From contig CALPOS020000014.1 of assembly GCA_943325255.2 (NCBI GenBank), forward strand, positions 1-19,433: 19,433 nucleotides of DNA. Reading direction: 5' to 3'. A model generated the notes under the pieces. The model was not told the DNA's origin, made no database searches, and was given only the letters and a program-made list of their open reading frames with translations. The DNA comes from Sphingobacterium thalpophilum (lineage in GTDB: Bacteria > Bacteroidota > Bacteroidia > Flavobacteriales > Flavobacteriaceae). This document shows positions 7,025-13,800 of this stretch, piece by piece. The translations under genes and the position numbers were made by a program. The stretch's first letter is position 1. Each line of letters opens with the position of its first letter.

Positions 7025-7777
7025 TTATATTGCATTAACAATGGCGGCAAAATCTTCTGCTTTCAAAGCAGCTCCACCAATCAATCCCCCATCGACATCT
7101 GGTTTAGAAAAAATCTCTTTGGCATTGTCCGGTTTCACACTTCCGCCGTACAAAATAGAAATATTTTCTGCGACATCACTTCCGTATGCTTTTCGAATGG
7201 TTTCGCGAATAAACTCGTGCATTTCTTGCGCTTGCTCTGGACTTGCGGTTTCTCCCGTGCCAATCGCCCAAACAGGTTCATAGGCTAGGACTAGACTTTC
7301 CCAAGCGTCTTTATTGAGATGAAATAGTCCGTCGCGCAATTGGTTCTCCACCACATTGAAATGTTGCTTACTTTGTCGGTCTTTGAGCTCTTCCCCAAAG
7401 CAGAAAATCACACGCATTTGATGTTGAAGCGCCTTATCTACTTTATAGGCAATAATAGCATCGGTTTCGTGAAAAATAGAACGTCTTTCAGAGTGACCTA
7501 AAATGACGGTATTGACACCAATGCTTTTGAGCATGTCAGCAGATATTTCACCTGTGTAAGCACCATTTTCTGATTGATGCATATTTTGGGCCGCCACAAC
7601 AATATTCGTAAATTCTACGTGATCTACCGCTGAGGCAAGATTTACAAATGTGGGCGCCACAATAATCTCTACTTCCTTATCATTCGGTAATTGATTGATT
7701 AATGCGTTGAGTAAGTCTTCTGTTTCTTCCGCATTCTTATTCATTTTCCAATTTCCAGCTACTATTTTATGTCTCAT
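7025..7777 (-). CDS. tpiA: Triosephosphate isomerase
   Basis: 250 residues, standard length. Interconverts dihydroxyacetone phosphate and glyceraldehyde-3-phosphate in glycolysis and gluconeogenesis, in the cytoplasm. All active-site elements are intact: AGNWKMN (Asn9, Lys11), GHSERR with catalytic His95, YEPVWAIGTG with catalytic base Glu167 and its mobile loop, and the phosphate-binding YGGSVKPDNA and GGLIGGAAL near the C-terminus. Its ATG shares one base with the TAA of the upstream TlpA-like gene (TAATG at 7777), so translation of the two is probably coupled. A long hairpin separates it from prmA. Confidence 0.98.
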   Translation of the reverse strand: MRHKIVAGNWKMNKNAEETEDLLNALINQLPNDKEVEIIVAPTFVNLASAVDHVEFTNIVVAAQNMHQSENGAYTGEISADMLKSIGVNTVILGHSERRSIFHETDAIIAYKVDKALQHQMRVIFCFGEELKDRQSKQHFNVVENQLRDGLFHLNKDAWESLVLAYEPVWAIGTGETASPEQAQEMHEFIRETIRKAYGSDVAENISILYGGSVKPDNAKEIFSKPDVDGGLIGGAALKAEDFAAIVNAI

Positions 7778-8274
7778 TATTTTAGTGAATTTAAAGTTGA
7801 ATTGATGGTTTCAAAATCAGTTTCTATGGCTCTGTATAATACAATTTTCCCGGTCTTATCTACAACAATATAGCGTGGAATCCAATCTAAGTTGATGGCA
7901 TTCCCGAAAGCACCTTTCATACCGTCATTTGCCATGTAGTGATCCCCTGTAAGTGCATATTTTTCAATTCCTAATTTCCATTTATCAGCGGTTTTGTCCA
8001 TAGAAACAAAGACGTAATCAACATTTGGATGATTGGCTTGTAGTTCTTTTAGTTTAGGCATTGCTTTTACGCAATCACTGCACCATGAAGCCCAACATTC
8101 GATTACTATTGTCTTACCTTGGTGTTTCTTTAGGATGTCTTTGAATGCTATTTGAGTTCCGTCATAAGAAAGTAGATTTTCGACGAGCGCCTCTTCAGAA
8201 AAATCTGATTTTTGTGCTTTCATGCATGAGGTTGCGGAAAATAACATTATTAGATAGGCTAGTAGTTTTTTCAT
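7777..8274 (-). CDS. TlpA-like thioredoxin-fold lipoprotein
   Basis: 165 residues. An N-terminal lipoprotein signal (MKKLLAYLIMLFSATSC, Cys17) should anchor it in the envelope facing the periplasm. The thioredoxin fold follows, with active site WASWCSDC (Cys65-Ser-Asp-Cys68) after VIECWASW, the second-half strand VDYVFVSMDK, and the cis-proline loop DWIPRYIVVDKTGKIV. This is the TlpA/ResA type of extracytoplasmic thiol-disulfide reductase; the partner is unknown. The gene overlaps tpiA by one base and follows a small membrane protein gene and the DoxX/MauE-like gene, whose product could supply or drain electrons. That redox link is my inference. Confidence 0.9.
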   Translation of the reverse strand: MKKLLAYLIMLFSATSCMKAQKSDFSEEALVENLLSYDGTQIAFKDILKKHQGKTIVIECWASWCSDCVKAMPKLKELQANHPNVDYVFVSMDKTADKWKLGIEKYALTGDHYMANDGMKGAFGNAINLDWIPRYIVVDKTGKIVLYRAIETDFETINSTLNSLK

Positions 8275-8367
8275 TAGGTTTTTTTGTTTGTAAACGTAGG
8301 TTTTTTGCCGAGAAGACTAGCCCAAGAAAATGTTACGTTTTAAGGGGTTTTATGACGAATTTTGATG

Positions 8368-8706
8368 TTAATCAGTTTCGGTTTCACGGCTTTTTCGGAA
8401 GTCAGTTTCATCGAGAAAAACATGTTTTGTTCTTTTTCGTTTTTGAGGAAAAAATTGCTTCTTGACTGTGTAAACAAAAACGATGGTGGTAATCGCCATT
8501 ATTGTGCATCCTAAGACGATATTAAAAGTAGCTCCCAACGGTGGTTCCTCCATAGCAGCAACGTAGTTTAAGAGGTAGTACCCAATTAAGAAAGCCATGA
8601 TGCATACTAATATCGTAATATTGTTCCTTTTTTTTCTCGCTTTTCTTGTTCTTTCGATGCTCGCTTGACTTTGACTTCTCTTTCTCGGTCCTGTGTTTTC
8701 AGCCAT
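8368..8706 (-). CDS. Small basic membrane protein, unknown
   Basis: 112 residues from the ATG at 8706. A strongly basic N-terminus (residues 8-28, rich in Arg, Lys, Ser and Gln) precedes two membrane segments near 29-50 and 58-82, followed by a basic tail (KKQFFPQKRKRTKH) and an acidic/basic end (DETDFRKSRETETD). The positive-inside rule puts both termini in the cytoplasm, leaving only a short periplasmic loop (AAMEEPPLGA). No family is recognised. It starts 22 bp after the DoxX-like gene and precedes the TlpA-like gene by 93 bp, so it belongs to this transcription unit. It could be an accessory of the membrane redox proteins, but nothing in its sequence shows this. Confidence 0.75.
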   Translation of the reverse strand: MAENTGPRKRSQSQASIERTRKARKKRNNITILVCIMAFLIGYYLLNYVAAMEEPPLGATFNIVLGCTIMAITTIVFVYTVKKQFFPQKRKRTKHVFLDETDFRKSRETETD

Positions 8707-8728
8707 GATTTTTTTAGAAATTAGAAGG

Positions 8729-9829
8729 TTATAATATTAATAACGATTGGTCATTATAATGCACTTTTTGAATAATGGTTCCTTTTTTTATTACCACTAC
8801 ACTTGGATTTGCTCGTTCAATGGTTTTAAGTGTAGTTCCGTCGCAAAAATAAAAATCAAATGTAAAACCAAATTCTTTTTTTGTTTTTTCTATGTCCGCT
8901 TCCGATGATGCCGTCATAGCAATTACTTTATAACCTTTTGCTTTTGCTTTTTGATGTAGACCTTCTAAAATGACAAGGCCTTTTTTATCTGATTTTGATA
9001 AATCATATGTGACAAACAACAGTAACTTTGGTTCTTCTAGAAGTTCGTCTTTGTAGTCTGAACCCTCTTTCTCCATAGTAAAATCGTGGATAGGAGGTTT
9101 GTAACCTTCCGAAACAATATGATCAATTCGTTCTACGAAAGTAGCTCCAGCTGGGATATTCATTAAATCTTTTTCAGTGAAATTTTTATTGACACCATTA
9201 ACTTTATACACAAAAATCATTTCAACTACCGTTTTTGGTGCGCCTTCTGGAATTTCCATTCCTTTTTGAATATTAGTTCCGACTTTATAAGCTCTAAAAT
9301 CCTTTAAGGGCAAATGATTCAAAACCCAATATCCCATAAAACCACAAAGAACAGCGGTCAAACTTACTAAGGCATTTCGGAAATTGTTATTGAAAAGCGG
9401 TTTTATTTTATTAATATTTAAAAACAGTATGGTAATGAAAAACAACAAAATGACATCCTTAGTGAAGGATTGCCACGGTGTTAGTTTTAGTGCATCTCCA
9501 AAGCAACCACAGTCTGTAACTTTATTGAAATAAGCAGAATAGAAAGTTAGGAAAGTAAAAAACACAATCATCAAAAGCAAACTCCATATGGTAAATCTTG
9601 ATTTGAAACCGATGAGTAACATAAAACCCAAAACCGTTTCGAAAATCACAACAAATACAGCAATGGCTAAAGAATAGGGGACAAAAACCGGAAGGTTCAA
9701 TACAGTTTCACTGAAGTATTCGGCTAGTTTGTATGAAAATCCTACTGGGTCATTCAGTTTGATTAATCCAGAAATAATAAATAATAATCCAACAAAAATT
9801 CTAGAAAATTGTACTAATATGTTCTTCAT
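8729..9829 (-). CDS. DoxX/MauE-like membrane protein fused to a thioredoxin-like domain (BT_3928-type)
   Basis: 366 residues in two parts. Residues 1-170 form a membrane domain with about five helices; its start (SRIFVGLLFIISGLIKLNDPVGFSYKLAEYF) is typical of the DoxX family, and DCGCFGD (106-112, Cys107 and Cys109) matches the CGCFG signature of MauE-like proteins. Residues about 175-366 are extracytoplasmic and end in a thioredoxin-like fold (LLLFVTYDLSKSDKKG ... KVIAMTASSE ... PSVVVIKKG). That fold has no CXXC at the expected place (YDLSKSDKKG), so it is probably not a classical reductase. Bacteroidota carry this architecture as BT_3928 family proteins of unknown role. It sits in a co-directional run with the TlpA-like lipoprotein. 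Confidence 0.88.
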   Translation of the reverse strand: MKNILVQFSRIFVGLLFIISGLIKLNDPVGFSYKLAEYFSETVLNLPVFVPYSLAIAVFVVIFETVLGFMLLIGFKSRFTIWSLLLMIVFFTFLTFYSAYFNKVTDCGCFGDALKLTPWQSFTKDVILLFFITILFLNINKIKPLFNNNFRNALVSLTAVLCGFMGYWVLNHLPLKDFRAYKVGTNIQKGMEIPEGAPKTVVEMIFVYKVNGVNKNFTEKDLMNIPAGATFVERIDHIVSEGYKPPIHDFTMEKEGSDYKDELLEEPKLLLFVTYDLSKSDKKGLVILEGLHQKAKAKGYKVIAMTASSEADIEKTKKEFGFTFDFYFCDGTTLKTIERANPSVVVIKKGTIIQKVHYNDQSLLIL

Positions 9830-9900
9830 TTGATAGGTTTATTTGGAATAGGTAAATATAAACTAAAATTACAGTAAAAAGAAAATGAAAAAAGATAAAA

Positions 9901-10443
9901 TTAAGATTTGGATTGTATCAAAATCAATGCAAAAACTGCATAATTAATCATGTCTTGGTAATTGGCATCAATGCCTTCCGAGACAATAGTTTTTCCTTTG
10001 TTGTCTTCAATTTGTTTCACGCGAAGCAGTTTTTGAAGTATCAAATCGGTTAGGGAGTTGACCCTCATTTCTCTCCACGCTTCCCCATAGTCATGATTTT
10101 TGTCTTCCATTAAGGATTTTGTGGTAGCGACTTTGGCATCGTAAAGTTCAACGGCTTTTGAAGTTTCCAAATCAGGTTGTTCTGCAACGCCTAATTCAAG
10201 TTGAATCAGCGCCATAATTGAATAATTGATGATTCCAATAAATTCGGCTTGTTCATCTTCCTCAATCTTTCGAACTTCATTTTCTTGTAAACTTCTAATG
10301 CGCTGTGCTTTGATATAAATTTGGTCCGTTAAAGAGGGTAAACGGAGGATTCGCCATGCACTTCCATAATCTTTCATTTTTTTTACAAAAAGGTCGCGAC
10401 AAATGGTTATTATGGCATCATATTCTTGTGAAGTATTCTTCAT
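9901..10443 (-). CDS. DUF1599 domain protein
   Basis: 180 residues from the ATG at 10443 (MKNTSQEYDAIITICRDLF); the longer frame to 10512 adds a leader with no family look. Two similar halves are visible: FVKKMKDYGSAWRILRLPSLTDQIYIKAQRI near 19-49 and LMEDKNHDYGEAWREMRVNSLTDLILQKLLRV near 112-143. Each carries K-x-x-DYG-x-AWR-x-x-R-x-x-SLTD, so the protein is an internal duplication. DUF1599 is a Bacteroidota family. The DYGxAW pattern recalls all-alpha NTP pyrophosphatase-like folds, but that is only a structural guess. It is the first gene of the minus-strand run to clpS and is divergent from folP (114-bp gap). Confidence 0.88.
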   Translation of the reverse strand: MKNTSQEYDAIITICRDLFVKKMKDYGSAWRILRLPSLTDQIYIKAQRIRSLQENEVRKIEEDEQAEFIGIINYSIMALIQLELGVAEQPDLETSKAVELYDAKVATTKSLMEDKNHDYGEAWREMRVNSLTDLILQKLLRVKQIEDNKGKTIVSEGIDANYQDMINYAVFALILIQSKS

Positions 10444-10466
10444 TATTATTGCAGTATATTTGTACT

Positions 10467-10498
10467 CAAAATTTTTACCTAGGTTCAGTCGTGTCAAA
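10467..10498 (-). promoter_or_regulatory. Candidate promoter of the DUF1599-to-clpS run
   Basis: The minus strand has TTTG (10495-10498), a 17-base spacer, then TAAAAATTTTG (10467-10477), an imperfect version of the TTTG / TAnnTTTG promoter. It lies 24-55 bases upstream of the ATG at 10443. The -7 part has extra bases, so this is weak. Confidence 0.3.
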
Positions 10499-10557
10499 CG
10501 ATTTCGGGTCAAAAATAGCTTTTTTTTTTGGATGTAAATCTATTTTTATAATTTACC

Positions 10558-11388
10558 ATGACAATTAATTGCCTCGGACAACTCATTGATTTAAGTTCCC
10601 CAAAAGTAATGGGGATATTAAATGTTACCCCGAATTCATTTTATGATGGAAATCGCTACAATAGCGAGAACTTGATTTTGGCGCAAGTTGAAAAAATGCT
10701 TTCCGAAGGTGCTACATTTATCGATTTGGGTGCCTATTCTAGCAAGCCAAATGCGGAATTGGTTTCTGAAGAGGAAGAAATGGCCCGCTTGATTCCCGTG
10801 CTGCAATCTGTTTTGAAGCATTTTCCTGAAACGATGCTTTCTATAGATACTTTTCGGAGTAACGTTGCTCAAAAAAGCTTAGATCTTGGCGTCGCAATGA
10901 TCAATGATATTTCAGCTGGAACTATGGATGAAAATATGTTTGGGGTTGTTGCCCATTTTCACGCACCGTATATCATGATGCATATGCGCGGAACACCTCA
11001 AACAATGGCTGGATTGACTCATTATGAAGACATAGTAAAGGAAATGCTTTATTATTTTTCGGAAAAAATTGGCAAGGCACGAAGTTTCGGTATTAATGAT
11101 TTGATCATTGACCCTGGCTTTGGTTTTGCAAAAAATTTGGATCAGAATTATGAGGTTTTACAAAAATTGGAGTTGTTTCAGAATCTTGACTATCCTATTC
11201 TGGTTGGAATTTCTAGAAAGTCAATGGTGTATAAAGTATTAGAATCCTCCGCTGATACTGCTTTAAATGGCACGACCGTTTTAAACACGATTGCTTTATC
11301 GAAAGGCGCAAATATTCTTAGAGTACACGACGTAAAAGAAGCTGTTGAAAGTGTGAAGCTATTTGAAAAAATGACTTCGAGATTGTAA
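10558..11388 (+). CDS. folP: Dihydropteroate synthase
   Basis: 276 residues. Condenses 6-hydroxymethyl-7,8-dihydropterin pyrophosphate with p-aminobenzoate to 7,8-dihydropteroate in folate synthesis; it is the sulfonamide target. Signatures: GILNVTPNSFYDGN (19-32; many species have NVTPDSF, and Asn at that place is familiar in Bacteroidota), DLGAYSSKP (56-64), LSIDTFRS, INDIS, MHMRGTPQTM, DPGFGFAKN and GISRKS near the C-terminus, the phosphate and pABA/sulfonamide loop. All catalytic loops appear intact and nothing suggests an acquired sul gene. It is divergent from the DUF1599 gene and convergent with rlmH. Confidence 0.97.
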   Translation: MTINCLGQLIDLSSPKVMGILNVTPNSFYDGNRYNSENLILAQVEKMLSEGATFIDLGAYSSKPNAELVSEEEEMARLIPVLQSVLKHFPETMLSIDTFRSNVAQKSLDLGVAMINDISAGTMDENMFGVVAHFHAPYIMMHMRGTPQTMAGLTHYEDIVKEMLYYFSEKIGKARSFGINDLIIDPGFGFAKNLDQNYEVLQKLELFQNLDYPILVGISRKSMVYKVLESSADTALNGTTVLNTIALSKGANILRVHDVKEAVESVKLFEKMTSRL

Positions 11389-11433
11389 GTCTTTGCGATA
11401 AGGAGAAAATTCTAGAATGACCATCAGAGAAAA

Positions 11434-11907
11434 TCATTGATGATGATAGGGTTCGTTTTTTAAGATTGTAAAAGCACGATACAACTGTTCAATAAAGAAA
11501 AGTCGCACCATTTGATGAGAAAATGTCATTGACGAAAGTGAGATTTTGCCTTGCGCTTTTTCGTATACTTCAGATGAAAACCCGTAAGGACCGCCTATGA
11601 CAAACACCAAGGTTTTAATTCCAGAATTCATTTTCTTTTGCAATTCACCAGCAAAATCGATACTTGAGTAGTTTTTTCCGTTTTCATCTAACAGGATTAA
11701 TTGATCGGTAGAACCGATTTTAGACAAAATCAATTCGCCTTCTTTTTCCTTTTGTTGACTTTCAGATAGGTTTTTGACGTTTTTGATGTCGGCCAAAATT
11801 TCAAATTCAAACTTGATATAAAAAGACAATCTCTTTTGATATTCGTCAATCAAGAGTTGCAGGTTTTTATGGTCGGTTTTTCCAACAGCAATGAGTTTAA
11901 TATTCAT
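11434..11907 (-). CDS. rlmH: 23S rRNA pseudouridine(1915)-N3 methyltransferase RlmH
   Basis: 157 residues, normal length. A SPOUT-class, SAM-dependent methyltransferase that modifies pseudouridine 1915 in helix 69 of 23S rRNA on the assembled ribosome. Visible: the start MNIKLIAVGKTDHK, the LILLDENGK strand, the SAM-binding knot FVIGGPYGFS, and the C-terminal signature SLSSMTFSHQMVRLFFIEQLYRA...EPYHH. The sequence just before its ATG is GAGGAGTAGTTT, so the last codons of the 59-residue gene upstream supply a purine-rich Shine-Dalgarno site, a sign of coupling. Convergent with folP. Confidence 0.97.
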   Translation of the reverse strand: MNIKLIAVGKTDHKNLQLLIDEYQKRLSFYIKFEFEILADIKNVKNLSESQQKEKEGELILSKIGSTDQLILLDENGKNYSSIDFAGELQKKMNSGIKTLVFVIGGPYGFSSEVYEKAQGKISLSSMTFSHQMVRLFFIEQLYRAFTILKNEPYHHQ

Positions 11908-11910
11908 AAA

Positions 11911-12090
11911 CTACTCCTCATTATCTTTTCCAAAAATAACATTAATCAGTAAAGCTGAAATGGCGCCAATAGCAAAAATCGAGAGAAATTCTATGGTACG
12001 AATTTGCTCTGTACCTGACATTCTTCCGTAGTTAACTAAAGCGAGTAGGAGTAGTACGGTGAGAATTATTTTCTTTTTTTTTGTATTCAT
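11911..12090 (-). CDS. Small two-helix membrane protein before rlmH
   Basis: 59 residues, found by reading the minus strand from the ATG at 12090 (MNTKKKKIILTVLLLLALVN) to the TAG at 11911-11913. It has a basic N-terminus, a membrane helix at about 8-20, a short polar loop (YGRMSGTEQIRTIE), a second helix (FLSIFAIGAISALLINVIF) and an acidic end (GKDNEE). It stops 3 bp before the rlmH ATG, and its last two Glu codons (GAGGAG) form a Shine-Dalgarno-like stretch for rlmH. A matching -7 box lies upstream. No family is recognised; I recall similar short flavobacterial proteins. The function is unknown. Its reality rests on the codon pattern, the membrane layout and the tight spacing. Confidence 0.75.
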   Translation of the reverse strand: MNTKKKKIILTVLLLLALVNYGRMSGTEQIRTIEFLSIFAIGAISALLINVIFGKDNEE

Positions 12091-12109
12091 GTTTTTGCAA
12101 ATCGTAATT

Positions 12110-12117
12110 CAAATGTA
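12110..12117 (-). promoter_or_regulatory. Candidate -7 box for the small membrane protein-rlmH unit
   Basis: The minus strand reads TACATTTG (TAnnTTTG), ending 20 bases before the ATG at 12090. No -33 box was found. Confidence 0.4.
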
Positions 12118-12159
12118 GTGAACATTTTCATTTCGTTCGATTTTTGGGTTAGAATATTG

Positions 12160-12618
12160 CTATTTGCCTTTGATTGAAGTCCAATCTTGAAAGGTCATTT
12201 CGAATTTTATTTCGTTTTTCCCGTGTAGTCCGATTTCTTTCCAACCTGATTTTATGTAAAATTGCTCGGCTCTTGAATTGGCTTCAGTGCCCAGCCAAAC
12301 CGCAGTTTTTGTTTGATCGAAGTACCAGTTGATCATCGTATCGTGCAACTTTTTTCCGATTCCCTTTTTCTCAAATTGAGGATCCATAAATAAAGCCCAA
12401 ATGTTATTTCCCACTAAGTCAACGATCGAGAAGCCAACGATTACGGAATCTACTTCATAAACCCAGCCTTTGCCTTGGGTGAAACAAAATTTGAAATAGT
12501 CGTCATCAGGAATTAATGCAGGATCGGATAAAGTGTTTTCCTTGACAGACATTCGAATTTCCATTAGCTTCGGAAAATCAAGTACAGTTGCTTCTCTTAT
12601 GTTTGAATCCAAAATCAT
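12160..12618 (-). CDS. GNAT-family N-acetyltransferase
   Basis: 152 residues. The layout is that of the Gcn5-related acetyltransferases: an N-terminal strand (SNIREATVLDFPKLMEIRM), central strands (GWVYEVDSVIVGFSIVDL), motif A NIWALFMDPQFEKKGIGKKLHD with the acetyl-CoA pyrophosphate-binding Q-x-x-x-x-G-I-G, and the C-terminal AVWLGTEANSRAEQFYIKSGWKEIG, where many members have Asn-x-x-A-x-x-x-Y-x-x-x-G. It transfers acetyl from acetyl-CoA to an amine; the substrate cannot be told from sequence. Its ATG overlaps the stop of the upstream exported-protein gene (ATGA, 12615-12618), so the two are likely co-translated. Confidence 0.9.
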   Translation of the reverse strand: MILDSNIREATVLDFPKLMEIRMSVKENTLSDPALIPDDDYFKFCFTQGKGWVYEVDSVIVGFSIVDLVGNNIWALFMDPQFEKKGIGKKLHDTMINWYFDQTKTAVWLGTEANSRAEQFYIKSGWKEIGLHGKNEIKFEMTFQDWTSIKGK

Positions 12619-13148
12619 TTTGTAGGGAATAAGTCTCGCACAGCGGCCGCCGTTTCGTAGTATTTTGTATTGCCTTCATAGGCAGTGTGAAAGAATTTCT
12701 TTTTATTGATTGCGGTAAAATAGCCAGTCTGGCTTGAAAATGAGGTTGCCTTACCCTTAATGTAAAATCGTATCGATTCGATATCTGCTTTTTGTAATCG
12801 GGTCATTTCCGGCGGAGAAAAAGCATAGTAAGAGACCATTTGATTGCCTTCGATTGTTCTTAGACCTTTGTCGGTGCAAACAATCGCGGTAAAATCTTTT
12901 AAATCAACATAAATGTTTCCGGCAATGGAAAAAGCCGGATTGTTTGTTTCTACTGCAATTTTGAGATAGCCGCCTTTGTCTGATTTGGCAATTTGAATTG
13001 TTGCGATGCCCGACAAAACATAATTGTCACACATAAAATTCCAAATAGGCGAGGCAGGATATAATTTAGATTGAACGGTCATCGATTCTTGACCAAGAAG
13101 CACGGATGTTATGAAATAGAAAAAAAAGGCTGCCGATTTTTTGTTCAT
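12615..13148 (-). CDS. Exported protein, unknown function
   Basis: 177 residues from the ATG at 13148. The first 20 or so residues (MNKKSAAFFFYFITSVLLGQ) form a Sec signal peptide ending near GQE. The mature protein is strand-rich: KLYPASPIWNFMCDNYVLSGIATIQIAKSD, LKIAVETNNPAFSIAGNIYVDLKDFTAIVCTDKG, VSYYAFSPPEMTRLQKADIESIRFYIKG, ending YYETAAAVRDLFPTK. Two cysteines (in MCDN and VCTDK) could pair. No family is recognised; the IxIAK and IESIRFYIKG wording suggests a small beta-sandwich in the periplasm or on the surface. It overlaps the GNAT gene by four bases. Confidence 0.82.
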   Translation of the reverse strand: MNKKSAAFFFYFITSVLLGQESMTVQSKLYPASPIWNFMCDNYVLSGIATIQIAKSDKGGYLKIAVETNNPAFSIAGNIYVDLKDFTAIVCTDKGLRTIEGNQMVSYYAFSPPEMTRLQKADIESIRFYIKGKATSFSSQTGYFTAINKKKFFHTAYEGNTKYYETAAAVRDLFPTK

Positions 13149-13222
13149 ACTTCGTTTTAATTCGTTTTCCTTTTTTGTTGTTTAATAGTGTGTCAACGGA
13201 CAAATCTTTATGTTGCCGTTCG

Positions 13223-13696
13223 TTACTTATTAATGAAAATATCCTTCCAATCTTTCGAATTGACCGAAGCAATTTGCTTGCTTTTGTTTACCGTCACTTG
13301 CAATTCTTTATTTGCAATTTTCTTTTCGTATAATGCTTTATAGCGATAAATGATCGTTTGATTAGTGTTGTCCTGATAGGCTTCAACAAACTTCAAATCT
13401 TTAAAATCACCATATTTCTGTTGAAATTTCGAACAAATTTTAGATAGCCGCTGCAGCGTCATATTCTTTCTTACTTCAGTCGTAGCTTCCTTTTCGGTAA
13501 AGGGAACAAACTTAGAAGTATTGCAAGTCATCAAAATCTGTTTGCCTAACGCCGTTGTTTTCTCTCTTTGCGCAGGATCGATTTGACTGTCGGAAAGTTT
13601 TTCCATTGCAGCGACTGGTTTTTTGTCGACTGCAACTTTCTTTGATTTACACGCCAATGCCAAACAAAAAATCAATAAGAACGATATCTTTTTTAT
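13223..13696 (-). CDS. Probable lipoprotein with anomalous start region
   Basis: The conserved-looking part reads KKISFLLIFCLALAC followed by KSKKVAVDKKPVAAMEKLS, a lipoprotein-type signal with its lipobox Cys. The only standard start inside it is a TTG at 13675, which would delete the basic n-region and most of the hydrophobic core. Upstream in the same frame the codons are AGA AGC AAG ACC ATA AAA AAG, preceded by TAA (13709-13711) and directly before that an ATG (13712-13714) with AAAGGGA in front. I mark the start at the ATA (13696), where a Met would give a normal signal. The mature domain (about 130 residues: ILMTCNTSKFVPFT, YGDFKDLKFVEAYQDNTNQTIIYRYKALYEKK, LQVTVNKSKQIASVNSKDWKDIF) resembles small secreted proteins with a DUF3887-like beta-fold; no function is known. 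Confidence 0.65.
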   Translation of the reverse strand: MKKISFLLIFCLALACKSKKVAVDKKPVAAMEKLSDSQIDPAQREKTTALGKQILMTCNTSKFVPFTEKEATTEVRKNMTLQRLSKICSKFQQKYGDFKDLKFVEAYQDNTNQTIIYRYKALYEKKIANKELQVTVNKSKQIASVNSKDWKDIFINK

Positions 13697-13698
13697 GG

Positions 13699-13740
13699 TC
13701 TTGCTTCTTTACATTCCCTTTATAAACGGTGTTTATTCAT
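13699..13740 (-). promoter_or_regulatory. Leader with ATG-TAA start-stop and a short palindrome
   Basis: On the minus strand AAAGGGA is followed by ATG TAA (13714-13709), a start codon directly followed by a stop, in frame with the lipoprotein gene. Just before it is ATAAAC-ACC-GTTTAT, a 6-bp palindrome with a 3-base loop. This is either a start-stop leader element or the remains of a start lost by a nonsense change at codon 2. Confidence 0.4.
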
Positions 13741-13800
13741 TTATATTGGAACGCCCGGGAACAAAACAATAGAAGCAACGTGTTTTGGACTACTTTCGAT

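Noticed and set aside
6975..7283. 102-residue plus-strand frame opposite tpiA, starting in the inverted repeat
   Set aside because: Antisense of the well-conserved tpiA C-terminus; no independent evidence.
8145..8465. 106-residue plus-strand frame spanning the gap between the TlpA-like and small membrane protein genes
   Set aside because: Mostly antisense to two minus-strand genes; the middle 93 bp shows no coding feature.
13066..13272. 68-residue minus-strand frame bridging the two exported-protein genes
   Set aside because: It overlaps both genes in a different frame, has no hydrophobic signal or motif, and uses codons unlike its neighbours.
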